This document shows positions 10,301 to 18,503 of a stretch of DNA of 64,000 nucleotides, one piece after another. The notes under the pieces were generated by a model, which made no database searches, was not told the origin of the DNA, and saw only the letters and a program-made list of their open reading frames with translations. This DNA comes from Rubrivivax sp. (GTDB taxonomy: Bacteria > Pseudomonadota > Gammaproteobacteria > Burkholderiales > Burkholderiaceae), in the NCBI GenBank assembly GCA_016790225.1, contig JAEUOZ010000074.1, forward strand, positions 1 to 64,000. The letters are read 5' to 3'. Position 1 is the stretch's first letter, and every line of letters begins with the position of its first letter. The translations under genes were made by a program, and so were the position numbers.

Positions 10301-10610
10301 CCGGCAGCGCGCAGATGCCCATCATCGAGGCATCGAAGTAGTAGCCCGCGGCCTTCAGGTGCCGCGCGCGTTCGGCCGGGTCTTCAGGGATCTCGGCGCG
10401 CAGCGGCGCCACCGGGCCATCGCGCACCACGTCGAACATGCCGAGGTAGGGCCGCATCGCATGGCCCAATGAATGCGGCGCCAGCGCATCGAAATCCAGC
10501 GCCGTCATGCGCGGCACCTCGCTGAGCGCCACACCCGCACGGCGGGTGAGCCGCTCCAGCGGATAAGGCCCCAGGTGGACCGGGCGATCGCGGTAGGAGA
10601 AGAGGCGCAT
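7392..10610 (-). CDS. Self-sufficient reductive dehalogenase: RdhA-like corrinoid/Fe-S domain fused to NAD(P)H-flavin-[2Fe-2S] reductase
   Basis: This 1072-residue protein looks like a cytosolic catabolic reductive dehalogenase of the BhbA/NpRdhA type. Such enzymes remove halogen from halo-phenols or halo-hydroxybenzoates with a cob(I)alamin centre. Residues 1-300 and 300-540 are related halves of the corrinoid-binding region. Ser464, Tyr468, Lys530 and Arg594 have the same spacing as the active-site Ser422, Tyr426, Lys488 and Arg552 that I recall for NpRdhA. Two [4Fe-4S] clusters follow: Cys554/557/560/564 and Cys590/603/606/610. Residues 750-1072 resemble phthalate dioxygenase reductase: FMN motif RAFSLAG (800-806), NAD(P) motif MAGGIGVTP (865-873), and plant-type [2Fe-2S] cysteines 1019, 1024, 1027 and 1058/1059. 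There is no Tat signal, and no rdhB anchor gene is adjacent, so electrons probably come directly from NAD(P)H. The substrate is unknown. The ATG at 10608-10610 is preferred over upstream in-frame starts. Confidence 0.88.
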   Translation of the reverse strand: MRLFSYRDRPVHLGPYPLERLTRRAGVALSEVPRMTALDFDALAPHSLGHAMRPYLGMFDVVRDGPVAPLRAEIPEDPAERARHLKAAGYYFDASMMGICALPVAALLDTPLRNPQTDAIAEQLAASQPQSFAAGMDMILADVMDAARARRGPVSHHSHALVVLVEYPRDPRPEEPGGAWLDGTQAHRAALLAAQTAVLLASYLRMLGFEARSHTATCSEVCLHTLAVAAGLSHEDLDNPYLGRRYGLAAVTTLCELLADVPLAPKAAQDRRRSHGLAWQLGLGTLKGAHHQDPYRQREFHLGPHPFESLARREQPTTFIDQPRVPRFPKRADFFARALFGDLGREVQDGARNAHYVMKSPIGACARRALGALLLLQFGPARGPVSATTSDARTNARNLKAAAYYLGSDAVGLCAVPEWAWYSHDAGGNPLPAYHEQAVNLLIDQGHETMEGASGDDWISVAQSMRAYLRFSMIGGVVAEQIRRLGYSARVHSVLDGDVLQPPLLLLSGLGEVSRIGEVILNPFLGPRLKSGTVTTSMPMAPDQPIDFGLQRFCEQCNKCARECPSGAITAGPKLMYNGYEIWKSDAEKCARYRITNAGGGMCGRCMKTCPWNLEGLLADRVWRWVASHVPSQARRLAALDDRLGRGGINPVKTWWWDIELDRGSGRYVRARQTHRRGLQPDLTLRAEEQTLAVYPADRMPPPWPVAHPVNREEGITRYRQLLTPAQYRERLAQQRTEGLAPPFRMPEGEPPVFAVQLAARTDMTPNIARYELIATPGRELPPFEAGAHIDVVIAPEYLRAFSLAGDPAERGRWVLGVQREDPQHGGRGGSALMHRAFRPGRKVFVSRPRNLFALQEEAVKSWLMAGGIGVTPLISMAHRLHALGRAFELHYSVASRREAGFIEELQAAPWASQVQLHIKDEGRRADLAQLIRPWQAGQQLYACGSARYMDAVFGVAQAAGWPPEALHREYFSLPEAPARENHPFSLKLLGSGRVLPVAAGQSATEVLSAHGFAISTKCSDGLCGVCALPYDAAQSQSVEHRDVVLSAREREERIILCCSRAGPDGVIALRL

Positions 10611-10939
10611 GGGGGAGGTTCGTTCAACCGCGGCGCTGCGGCCGGCGTCCCGGCGCGCGCAGCCACGCGGTGTGGCTTGTACCCGATTCTTCAGCGCACA
10701 AGCACTCCAGGCCGGCAAGCACGGGTGGTCGCCGCCGCGCCGGCTTCGCGCGAAGCCGGCCGTCCTGAACGGCACCCGCCGTCTGGCTTGTCCTGCAGCA
10801 CATGACAAAAGACCCGAGAAATCTGGGGTTATCGCGCATTGCCTTCAGGACCCAGCACCGACATTCCTGCTGCGGCCGTCATCAGCCGGTCACAAACGAT
10901 CGCTCCACAACCTGGCGACAAAGATCAGAGAGACCCAGC
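10611..10939. other. Divergent intergenic region between the dehalogenase and chemoreceptor genes
   Basis: These 329 bp separate two divergently transcribed genes and should hold both promoters. The only clear structure I see is the 22-bp palindrome listed separately. There is no convincing -35/-10 pair, sigma-28 site, riboswitch or small gene. In particular, I see no cobalamin riboswitch in front of the corrinoid enzyme. Confidence 0.6.
10739..10760. repeat. 22-bp perfect palindrome upstream of the reductive dehalogenase gene
   Basis: The sequence reads identically on both strands (half-site GCCGGCTTCGC). It lies about 130 bp upstream of the dehalogenase start and 180 bp upstream of the chemoreceptor start. 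It could be a dimeric regulator's operator or a stable hairpin in a leader RNA. No U-tract follows, so a simple terminator is unlikely. Palindromes are commoner in GC-rich DNA, but a perfect 22-mer is notable. Confidence 0.5.
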
Positions 10940-12511
10940 GTGCGCAACAACCAACCCGTCACCGAACGAGAGTTTGCATTTCCCGACAACACCACGCTGC
11001 TGTCGGTGACCGATACCGACAGCCGCATCCGCTACGCCAACGAGGCGTTTGTGGCCACCAGCGGCTTCACGCGGGAGGAGCTGATCGGACAACCCCACAA
11101 CCTGGTCCGGCACCCGGACATGCCCACCGAGGCCTTTGCCGACATGTGGGCCACACTGAAGGCCGGCGAAGCCTGGTCGGCCCTGGTCAAGAACCGCCGC
11201 AAGGACGGCGACCACTACTGGGTGCGTGCCAATGCCACGCCGGTGCGGCGGCATGGGCGGCTGGTGGGCTACCTCTCGGTGCGCACCAAGCCTTCACGTG
11301 CCGAGATCGATCAGGCCGAGGCGCTCTACCGGGATCTGCGCGAAGGACGGGCCCAGGGCCGTGCGGTGCGCAAGGGGCTGGTGGTGCGTACCGGCTGGAT
11401 GGGCTGGACCAGCGCGCTGCAGACGATGTCCGTGTCGCGCCGCATTCAGGTGGCGCTGGCGGCCCAGTGGATGGCGTTGACGGGTGCGGGCTGGGCCATG
11501 GGGCTTGGTGGGGCCACCTGGGGCGCCCTCAGCGGCGCTGCGGGCGCGGCCGCCCTGTTGAGCGGGCTCTGGCTGAGGCAGCAACTCGTCAAGCCGCTGC
11601 AGGCTGTGCTGGGCGCGGCCAATGCCGCGGCTGCCGGCAGCCCACAAGCCGGCGCATACCTGGATCGCAGCGATGAGCTGGGCATGCTGATGCGTGCGGT
11701 CAACCAGAGCGCATTGAACCTGCAGTCGCTGCTGGACGACGTCTCGCGCCAGGTCGGTGGCCTGCAGACGGCCAGTGCCGAGATCGCCAGCGGCAACCAG
11801 GATCTGAGCTCGCGCACGGAGCAGACCGCCAGCAGCCTGGAGCAGACGGCCTCCGCGATGGAGGAGTTCAGCGCCACGGTGCGCCAGACAGCCAGCCACG
11901 CGCAGGAGGCCCGCTCGCTGGCGGAATCCGCGGCCCAGGTGGCCAGCCAGGGCGGCGAGGTGGTGTCCGAGGTGGTGCAGACCGTGCGCGGCATCAACGA
12001 GAGCAGTCGGCGCATCGCGGACATCATCGGCGTCATCGACAGCATCGCCTTCCAGACCAACATCCTCGCCCTCAATGCGGCCGTGGAAGCGGCCCGTGCC
12101 GGCGAGCAGGGGCGGGGTTTCGCGGTGGTGGCCTCCGAAGTGCGCAACCTCGCGCAGCGCAGCGCCAGCGCCGCCCAGGAGATCAAGCAGCTGATACAGG
12201 ACTCCGTGCAACGCGTGGAGCGCGGCACCGAACTCGTGGACAAGGCCGGCGCGACCATGGGTCAGGTGGTCGGCGCCATCGGCCGCGTGTCGCAGATCGT
12301 GGCCGAGATCAGCACGGCTTCCAGCGAACAGAGCACCGGTGTCGTGCAGATCGGTCAGGCGGTGGCCAGCATGGACCAGGCCACCCAGCAGAACGCGGCC
12401 ATGGTGGAGCAATCCACAGCGGCAGCCCACAGCCTGAGCAGCCAGACCCGTTCGCTCGCGCAGGCCGTCTCGGTATTCAAGTCCAGCGAACGGGACGCCG
12501 TCGCGGCTTGA
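10940..12511 (+). CDS. PAS-containing methyl-accepting chemotaxis protein, Aer-like
   Basis: This 523-residue chemoreceptor probably senses redox or oxygen and signals to CheA/CheW. A PAS domain occupies about residues 8-120 (N-terminus [12 protein letters not shown], then [20 protein letters not shown]), as in Aer-type aerotaxis receptors. A hydrophobic hairpin at about 170-210 would anchor it in the inner membrane without a periplasmic sensor. A HAMP-like linker and the long signalling coiled coil follow. The conserved tip ([20 protein letters not shown], then [15 protein letters not shown]) lies at about residues 368-405. I chose the GTG at 10940 because the family motif begins there, with an AGAGAGA stretch about 7 bp upstream. 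It is convergent with rlhA, 6 bp apart. Confidence 0.87.
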   Translation: MRNNQPVTEREFAFPDNTTLLSVTDTDSRIRYANEAFVATSGFTREELIGQPHNLVRHPDMPTEAFADMWATLKAGEAWSALVKNRRKDGDHYWVRANATPVRRHGRLVGYLSVRTKPSRAEIDQAEALYRDLREGRAQGRAVRKGLVVRTGWMGWTSALQTMSVSRRIQVALAAQWMALTGAGWAMGLGGATWGALSGAAGAAALLSGLWLRQQLVKPLQAVLGAANAAAAGSPQAGAYLDRSDELGMLMRAVNQSALNLQSLLDDVSRQVGGLQTASAEIASGNQDLSSRTEQTASSLEQTASAMEEFSATVRQTASHAQEARSLAESAAQVASQGGEVVSEVVQTVRGINESSRRIADIIGVIDSIAFQTNILALNAAVEAARAGEQGRGFAVVASEVRNLAQRSASAAQEIKQLIQDSVQRVERGTELVDKAGATMGQVVGAIGRVSQIVAEISTASSEQSTGVVQIGQAVASMDQATQQNAAMVEQSTAAAHSLSSQTRSLAQAVSVFKSSERDAVAA

Positions 12512-12517
12512 TCGCCT

Positions 12518-14497
12518 TCAGCGCAGGCCGGCCGGCGCCGACCGCGTACTGTAGAACTGCATCCGCACGGCGGCGGCTTCGCGTTCGGTCTGGCGCACCA
12601 CGTGCTTGCGCAGCTTGCCCACGACGTGCATCTCGCAGGGCTTGCAATCAAAGATCAGCGTGAAGCGGTCATTGCCGTGCTGCAGGGTCATCGGCTCGGC
12701 ACGCACCGTGCCCTGCACGCCGATCACGCCCTTGGCCTGCTTGGGGCACAGGCTCAGCGACCAGCGCACGCAGTGCCGCGTGATCATCAGTGGCACGTCG
12801 CCGGTTTCTTCCAGGCTTTCGTAGGCCGCGTGGATGAGCTTCACGCCGTGGCGGGCGTAGAAGGCGGCGGCCTGGTGGTTGAAGATGTTGGCTAGGTAGC
12901 TCAGCGTCTCTTCAGGGTAGGCCACGGGCGGCTGCACGGCCGCTTCGCGCGGCAGCGGCGCAAAGGCCTCGGCGCGTGCGGCCTCCAGCGCCGCGATGCC
13001 TTGCCGGCGAAGTTCATTGATCACCTGCCTGGGCACGAACAGGCGCGCGGCTGAAGGCGCGATCTGCACGGTCTGCGCACGAAACAGCGTGCCGCCCAGC
13101 CGCTCCAGGGCTTCGCGCAGCGCGGCTTCCGCGTGCTGCGGCTGACGCGCGGCCTCATGCGGATGCGGCTGCTCCACGCGCGCGTGATGGCCTTCGTCAT
13201 CCACCAGATCCAGCGCCAGACCGTCCGGCGTGGTCGACAGCATCAGCGTGGCACCGATCAGCCGCTCGGCGGAGGGCTTGTCCAGCCGACGATCCCAGGC
13301 CATGTCGCGGTTGCGGCTGATCGCCGCGTCGCGCCGCAGATCCTTGCAGCTGTCGATCGGCGCGTTGGGCTCCAGCCGCCAGACGCCACCGCCCAGCGGC
13401 TGCGCCACGTTGATCGGCACGCCCTGCAGTTCTCCCTGGCGATCCCACCAGGTCAGCGCGTCGCCGTTGTTCAGCACCGTGGCCGGGTCTTCGGCCTGCA
13501 CGTCGAAATGCGCCGCACCCACCCGCAGCACGTGGCCGATCGGCATGCCGGCATGCTTGGGTGTATCGAAGGCACCGATGTCGATCTTGCGCCCGTTGAC
13601 GAAGTAGTCCGTCGCGCCGCGGTTGAAGCCACGCTGCGGATCCGGGGTGAAGAAATGCCGCGTGCGGCCTGAAGAGGCCGGGCGCAGATCGCTGCGGCCT
13701 TCGAGCAGCGCATCGAAGAGCTGCCGGTAGTGCGCGGTGACGTTCTTCACCGTCGCCATGTCCTTGTAGCGGCCTTCGATCTTGAAGCTGCGGATGCCGG
13801 CCGCGACCAGCGCCGCGAGATTGGCGCTCTGGTCGTTGTCCTTCAGGCTCAGCACATGCTTGTCGTGCGCGACGATGCGGCCTTGTGCATCGGTCACGGT
13901 GTAGGCCTGACGGCACTCCTGCGAGCAGCTGCCCCGGTTGGCGCTGCGGCCGTTGATGGCGTGGCTGATGTAGCACTGGCCGCTGTAGGCCACGCACAAG
14001 GCGCCGTGCACGAAGAATTCGAGTGTTGAACGCTGCACCTCAGCGGCGATGGCCTGGATCTGGGGCAGCGTCAGCTCGCGCGCCAGCACCATCTGCGAGA
14101 AGCCCACGTCCTGCAGGAAGCGCGCCTTCTCGGGGCTGCGGATGTCGGTCTGCGTGCTGGCGTGCAGCTGGATGGGCGGCAGATCGAGCATCAGCAGGCC
14201 CATGTCCTGCACGATCAGCGCATCGGCGCCGGCTTCGTGCAGCTGCCAGGCCAGGCGGCGCGCGGGCTCCAGCTCGTCATCGCGCAGGATGGTGTTGAGC
14301 GTGACGAAGATGCGCGCGTGGTAGCGGTGGGCGTGGCGCACCAGCCGCTCGATATCCGCCACCGCATTGCTGGCCTTGTCGCGCGCGCCGAAGCCCGGGC
14401 CGCCGATGTAGACCGCATCCGCCCCGTGGTTGATGGCCTCGATGCCGATGTCGGCATCGCGGGCCGGAGCCAGCAGTTCGATCTCGGGGCGGGGCAT
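12518..14497 (-). CDS. rlhA: 23S rRNA 5-hydroxycytidine C2501 synthase, peptidase U32 family (RlhA/YdcP)
   Basis: RlhA hydroxylates C2501 of 23S rRNA near the peptidyl-transferase centre. The 659-residue length matches the long YdcP/RlhA group (about 650 residues) rather than the shorter U32 proteins TrhP or UbiU. The N-terminus contains the hallmark ADAVYIGGPGFGARDKASN at residues 27-45. Cys168, Cys175, Cys191 and Cys195 form the conserved U32 cysteine set, likely ligands of an iron-sulfur cluster. Residues from about 400 on form the C-terminal collagenase-like extension. thrH follows downstream on the same strand's far side, with its stop 49 bp before this start. Confidence 0.87.
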   Translation of the reverse strand: MPRPEIELLAPARDADIGIEAINHGADAVYIGGPGFGARDKASNAVADIERLVRHAHRYHARIFVTLNTILRDDELEPARRLAWQLHEAGADALIVQDMGLLMLDLPPIQLHASTQTDIRSPEKARFLQDVGFSQMVLARELTLPQIQAIAAEVQRSTLEFFVHGALCVAYSGQCYISHAINGRSANRGSCSQECRQAYTVTDAQGRIVAHDKHVLSLKDNDQSANLAALVAAGIRSFKIEGRYKDMATVKNVTAHYRQLFDALLEGRSDLRPASSGRTRHFFTPDPQRGFNRGATDYFVNGRKIDIGAFDTPKHAGMPIGHVLRVGAAHFDVQAEDPATVLNNGDALTWWDRQGELQGVPINVAQPLGGGVWRLEPNAPIDSCKDLRRDAAISRNRDMAWDRRLDKPSAERLIGATLMLSTTPDGLALDLVDDEGHHARVEQPHPHEAARQPQHAEAALREALERLGGTLFRAQTVQIAPSAARLFVPRQVINELRRQGIAALEAARAEAFAPLPREAAVQPPVAYPEETLSYLANIFNHQAAAFYARHGVKLIHAAYESLEETGDVPLMITRHCVRWSLSLCPKQAKGVIGVQGTVRAEPMTLQHGNDRFTLIFDCKPCEMHVVGKLRKHVVRQTEREAAAVRMQFYSTRSAPAGLR

Positions 14498-14545
14498 GGC
14501 GGAGTCCTCCGGGCGGCGCAGCGACTGAGGCGAAGCGTCTGCGGC

Positions 14546-15160
14546 TCAGGCGCGCAGGCGCGCGGCGGCGGCGTCGATGCTGGTCTTCAGCTCGGCGTAG
14601 CTGTGGTGGACGGCGAACTGGGGGAACTGGGCAAGGATGGATTCGGGCGGGTGGATAAAGAAGCCGGCGTCGGCGGCGATGAGCATGCCGGTGTCGTTGT
14701 AGGAATCGCCTGCTGCGATGACCTGGAAGTTCAGGCTCTTCAGCGCATTCACCGCATGGCGCTTCTGATCGGGCTGGCGCAGCTTGTAGTCCGCCACGAA
14801 GCCTTCGCCGTCGATCTCCAGCCGGTGGCAGAAGAGGGTCGGCCGGCCCAGCTGCCGCATCATCGGATCGGCAAATTCGTAGAAGGTGTCCGAGAGGATG
14901 ATCACCTGGTAGCGGCTGCGCAGATCGTCCAGGAAATCCTTGGCGCCGTCCATGGGCTGCATGCCGGCGATCACGTCCTGGATGTCGCGCAGCTTCAGGC
15001 CGTGCTGGCGCAGCAGTGCCAGGCGCCAGCGCATGAGCTTGTCGTAATCCGGCTCGTCGCGCGTGGTGCGCTTGAACTCGGGGATGCCGGTGCGCTGGGC
15101 AAAGGCGATCCAGATCTCGGGGATCAGCACACCTTCCAGATCGAGGCAGACAACTTGCAT
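14546..15160 (-). CDS. thrH: Bifunctional phosphoserine phosphatase / homoserine phosphotransferase ThrH
   Basis: ThrH is an HAD-superfamily enzyme that dephosphorylates phosphoserine and can transfer the phosphate to homoserine, linking serine and threonine synthesis. The 204-residue product matches the family length. Its catalytic motif I is MQVVCLDLEGVLIPE, with nucleophile Asp7 and, unusually for HAD proteins, Glu9 in place of the second Asp; DxEG is typical of ThrH. Motif II is VIILSDTFYEF and motif III is GDSYNDTGML. The ATG at 15158-15160 is the natural N-terminus, since the HAD motif begins immediately. Transcription runs on towards rlhA on the same strand. Confidence 0.92.
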   Translation of the reverse strand: MQVVCLDLEGVLIPEIWIAFAQRTGIPEFKRTTRDEPDYDKLMRWRLALLRQHGLKLRDIQDVIAGMQPMDGAKDFLDDLRSRYQVIILSDTFYEFADPMMRQLGRPTLFCHRLEIDGEGFVADYKLRQPDQKRHAVNALKSLNFQVIAAGDSYNDTGMLIAADAGFFIHPPESILAQFPQFAVHHSYAELKTSIDAAAARLRA

Positions 15161-15256
15161 GGTGCGGCTTGCCCGGGCGGGCGGCGGAATGTGATCGGGC
15201 CGGCATGCTAGCCGAGGGCACCCTCAGGCCGGGGCCGCTGATCGCACAATGCGGGT

Positions 15257-16783
15257 ATGCCCAATGCCGCCCAGACCGATTCGCTGCGCCAGTTGCTGGC
15301 CACCCGCACACCGCTGGTGGTGATCGAAACCCACGAAGAGCCGCGCGTGATGGCCCTGCTGGAAGGCATCTCCAAGGCGGATTCGCGCGAAGTCTGGACC
15401 TGGTCTGCCGCGCGCGGCCTGCGCGTGGCGCACGGCCTGAAGCTGTCGCTGCGGGACAAGGGCGAGGCTCACCCCGATGCATCCGAAACCCAGGAACTGC
15501 CCGCCGCCTTGAAGCAGGTGGAGCGCATGAGCCAGCCGGCGCTGGTGGCCTTTCTGGACATCCACCCCTACCTCAGCAACCCGGTGATCACGCGCGCCCT
15601 GAAGGAGCTGGCGCTGAAGGCCGAAGCGCGCGGCTTGCAGCTGGTCTTCGTGGGGCATGACATCGCGCTGCCGGATGAGCTGGCGCCCTACGCCAGCCGA
15701 TTCGAGGTGGAGCCGATGACGCTGCCGCGGGTGCAGGCGCTGTTCCAGGCCGAGATGGCGCGGCACAAGCAGGCCACGGGGCGCGATGTGGTGGGCTGCC
15801 GGCAGACGCTGGATTCGCTGCTGCGGCACATGGTGGGCTTGCCCGAAGCCTCGGTGCGGCACATGGTGCGGCTCGCGTTGGGCGACGGCCAGATCAGCAC
15901 CGCCGATCTGCAGCGCGTGCTGCAGGCCAAGCAGGGCACGCTGGGCGTGGCTGAGTTGCTGGTTTTCGAGCAGCGGCTGCCGGCGATGGACGAGGTGGCG
16001 GGCCTGAAGGCCGTCAAGCGCTGGCTGCAGGTGCGGCGCGAGCCCTTCCTGAACCCGGGTGACACGGGGCTGCCCGCACCCAAGGGCCTGCTGCTGTTGG
16101 GCGTGCAGGGCGCCGGCAAGAGCCTCACGGCCAAGGCCGTGGCCTCCAGCTGGCAGGTGCCCTTGTTCAGGATGGACTTCGGTGCCTTGTTCGACAAGTA
16201 CCAGGGCGAGAGCGAACGCAAGCTGCGCGAGGCGCTGAAGGTCGCCGAGGCCATGCAGCCCTGCGTGCTGTGGATGGACGAGATCGAGAAGGGCCTGGCC
16301 GGCAGCGGCGCCGGCAGCGACGGGCAGGACAGCGGCACCGGCAAGCGACTGCTCGGCACCTTGCTGACCTGGATGACCGAGCGCCAGGGCAGCGTCTTCC
16401 TGGTGGCCACGGCCAACGACATCGAAAGTCTGCCGCCCGAGTTGATGCGCAAGGGCCGCTTCGACGAGATCTTCTTCGTCGATCTGCCCACGCCCGAGGT
16501 GCGCGCCGGCATCCTGCGCATCCATGCCGCACGCCACAAGCTGCCGCTGGACGAGACCCAGGTGCAGGCCCTGGTTCAGGCCAGCGAAGGATTCAGCGGC
16601 GCGGAGATCGAGGCCGCCGTCGTGGCGGCGCGCTACGAAGCACACGCCCACGGCCGCGCGCCCGATGCGGCGCTGCTGCTGCTGGAGCTTTCACGCACGA
16701 AGCCGCTGTCGGTGACGCGGGCCGAGGCCGTGGCCGCGCTGCGGCACTGGGCCCGCGATCGGGCCGTGGCAGCCGATGGCTGA
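15257..16783 (+). CDS. AAA+ ATPase of the Ycf46-like family
   Basis: This 508-residue protein has a non-conserved N-terminal half of about 255 residues and a C-terminal AAA+ module. The latter contains Walker A GVQGAGKS at about residue 281, Walker B VLWMDEIEK at about 336 and the sensor region VATANDIESLPPELMRKGRF at about 390-410. The RKGRFDEIFFVDLP stretch carries the arginine-finger pattern of Cdc48/FtsH-like AAA domains. This arrangement matches the Ycf46 group found in cyanobacteria and many proteobacteria, whose substrate is not settled. No protease or membrane domain is attached. It stands alone on the + strand, divergent from thrH (97 bp apart), with a CDP-alcohol enzyme 42 bp downstream. 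Confidence 0.83.
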   Translation: MPNAAQTDSLRQLLATRTPLVVIETHEEPRVMALLEGISKADSREVWTWSAARGLRVAHGLKLSLRDKGEAHPDASETQELPAALKQVERMSQPALVAFLDIHPYLSNPVITRALKELALKAEARGLQLVFVGHDIALPDELAPYASRFEVEPMTLPRVQALFQAEMARHKQATGRDVVGCRQTLDSLLRHMVGLPEASVRHMVRLALGDGQISTADLQRVLQAKQGTLGVAELLVFEQRLPAMDEVAGLKAVKRWLQVRREPFLNPGDTGLPAPKGLLLLGVQGAGKSLTAKAVASSWQVPLFRMDFGALFDKYQGESERKLREALKVAEAMQPCVLWMDEIEKGLAGSGAGSDGQDSGTGKRLLGTLLTWMTERQGSVFLVATANDIESLPPELMRKGRFDEIFFVDLPTPEVRAGILRIHAARHKLPLDETQVQALVQASEGFSGAEIEAAVVAARYEAHAHGRAPDAALLLLELSRTKPLSVTRAEAVAALRHWARDRAVAADG

Positions 16784-16825
16784 GCGCCAGGCAGGCGGGC
16801 GGCGCCAGGCCCAAGGTCTGGGCGC

Positions 16826-17524
16826 ATGATCGACCGCAAGGCGCTGCAGTGGCTTTCGCCGTGGCTGGATCGTCTGGCTGCGGGCCTGGCCGCGCGTGGC
16901 GTGAGGGCCGATGCGCTGACCCTGACGGGCTTTGCGCTGGGCCTGCTGGCGGCGGGCCTCATCGCGGCCGGCCAGCCGCTGGCGGCGCTGCTGCCGCTGC
17001 TGGCCAGCCGCTTGTGCGATGGCCTGGACGGCGCGGTGGCGCGGCGCACGCAGCCCACGGACCGCGGCGCCTTTCTGGACATCGCACTGGATTTCCTCTT
17101 CTACGCCAGCATTCCGCTGGCGTTTGCCATCGCTGACCCGGCTGCCAATGCGCTGGCCGCAGCGGGGCTGCTGGCCGCATTCATCGGCACCGGCTCCAGC
17201 TTTCTGGCCTTTGCCGTGCTGGCGGAGCGCCGCGGGCTGCGCAGCACGGCCTATCCGCGCAAGGGCTTCTTCTTTCTGGGCGGGCTCACCGAAGGCGGCG
17301 AGACCTTGCTGTGCTTCGTGGCCATGTGCCTGTGGCCGCAGGCCTTTGCGCTGCTGGCGTTCGGCTTTGCCTTGCTGTGCGGCTTGACGATCGCCACGCG
17401 GCTGTGGGCCGGCTGGCGGCTGCTGGAAGGGCCGGCTGCCGCGCGCGCGACGGGCACCGAGGAGCCGGAACAGGCCGGCGCTCAGGCCGGCGCTCAGGCA
17501 GGCCAGGACAGCCGGGAACGCTGA
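16826..17524 (+). CDS. CDP-alcohol phosphatidyltransferase family membrane enzyme
   Basis: The 232-residue protein is hydrophobic with about five to six membrane segments. It carries the family signature Asp-x2-Asp-Gly-x2-Ala-Arg ... Gly-x3-Asp-x3-Asp, seen as CDGLDGAVARR then GAFLDIALD at about residues 69-93. These residues bind two metals and transfer a phospho-alcohol from a CDP carrier. The exact alcohol cannot be read from sequence. It does not look like PgsA or PssA and probably serves a less common lipid or polyol pathway. The last 30 residues are hydrophilic with a short GAQA repeat. It lies 42 bp after the AAA+ gene, possibly co-transcribed, and is convergent with the HDOD gene (15 bp). 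Confidence 0.82.
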   Translation: MIDRKALQWLSPWLDRLAAGLAARGVRADALTLTGFALGLLAAGLIAAGQPLAALLPLLASRLCDGLDGAVARRTQPTDRGAFLDIALDFLFYASIPLAFAIADPAANALAAAGLLAAFIGTGSSFLAFAVLAERRGLRSTAYPRKGFFFLGGLTEGGETLLCFVAMCLWPQAFALLAFGFALLCGLTIATRLWAGWRLLEGPAAARATGTEEPEQAGAQAGAQAGQDSRER

Positions 17525-17539
17525 TCCGCGCTGTGCCGC

Positions 17540-18427
17540 TCAGACCTCGTCGAGCGCCTGCGAGACCAGATCGTGCCAGCTGTCCAGATCGTCGGCGCCG
17601 ATCTGCAGCCATTCCAGGGCCGTGGCACCGTGGCGCTCCCACTCGCTGTCCGGGGGCAGGCTCTCGCGGCGGCGCAGCAGCAGGTCGCTCACCAGGTTCA
17701 GCGCGATCAGGGTGCGCACTTCCGGCTCCACCTGCTCGTCGCGCAGCACCTCCAGATCATGGTGCAGGCGGACGGCGATCATCACTTCGGGCGCCAGCTG
17801 CCAGACGCGGGCCACCAGCGCGCCCACCACGGCATGGTCGGTGCGGTGGTTGGCGTTCTCCGTCTGCACGTAGCTGCGGTCACGGCGGGCCTGGCCTTCC
17901 ACCATGGTCGAGGCGTAGCCCTTCACGCTTTGCAGCATCACGGGCAGGCCGACGTGCATGAACAGGCCGCAGGTGTGCGCCAGATCGGGCGCCAGCCCCG
18001 GCAGCTGGCCGGCCAGCGCCGACATGGCCGTGGCCCGCTGCGCGCTCTGCTCCCAGAAGCGCGCCAGATGGCGCGAGTCCGCATGGATGGCGCTGCTGGC
18101 CAGAAAGCGCAGCATGGTGGCGGCGGTGGCATTCAGCCCCAGGCGCGTCATCGCCTGGCCCACGGTGCGCACCGGCATCTTGCCGGCGTGCGCCGCGCCA
18201 TTGGCCTGCCGGATCAGGGTCACGGACATGGCCACGTCCTTGGCCGCGATATGCGAGACGGCCGTGAGGTTGGGCTGCTCTTGCGACATCGCCTCGCGCA
18301 ACTGCAGCAGCAGCGCCGGGCAGGGTGGCACGACGATGGTCTTGAGCGGGCCGCTGCGCCGCGATTGGTCAATCTCGCGCGTCAGGGCCTGGGATCGGGG
18401 CGTCGTGTGGGCAAGCTGGGTGGACAT
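17540..18427 (-). CDS. HDOD domain protein
   Basis: This is a 295-residue single-domain HDOD protein. The HDOD domain is related to HD phosphohydrolases but generally lacks catalytic residues and acts as a scaffold in signalling. The region from about residue 30 (VPPCPALLLQLREAM) to 250 shows the usual pattern: ISHIAAKDVAMSVTLIRQAN, then RLGLNATAATMLRFLAS. The later AVVGALVARVWQLAPEVMIAVRLHHDLE contains the LHH-type motif but no complete HD metal site. No second output domain is attached. It lies 77 bp downstream of the DegS-like protease on the same strand, though nothing ties their functions together. Confidence 0.85.
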   Translation of the reverse strand: MSTQLAHTTPRSQALTREIDQSRRSGPLKTIVVPPCPALLLQLREAMSQEQPNLTAVSHIAAKDVAMSVTLIRQANGAAHAGKMPVRTVGQAMTRLGLNATAATMLRFLASSAIHADSRHLARFWEQSAQRATAMSALAGQLPGLAPDLAHTCGLFMHVGLPVMLQSVKGYASTMVEGQARRDRSYVQTENANHRTDHAVVGALVARVWQLAPEVMIAVRLHHDLEVLRDEQVEPEVRTLIALNLVSDLLLRRRESLPPDSEWERHGATALEWLQIGADDLDSWHDLVSQALDEV

Positions 18428-18503
18428 GGCGGGGCGCTGAGGATCGACGCCCCTTTATCGGCCGCGCCTGCCGCGGCCTGAGTGCCCCGGAATCCCGGTC
18501 GGA

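Noticed and set aside
8106..10472. 788-codon plus-strand frame opposite the dehalogenase gene
   Set aside because: It is a composition shadow of a gene with complete Fe-S and flavin motifs on the other strand.
10802..10940. Upstream start for the Aer-like receptor and a sigma-28 promoter
   Set aside because: Residues before the GTG at 10940 do not fit the PAS N-terminus, and no TAAAG/GCCGATAA pair with correct spacing was found.
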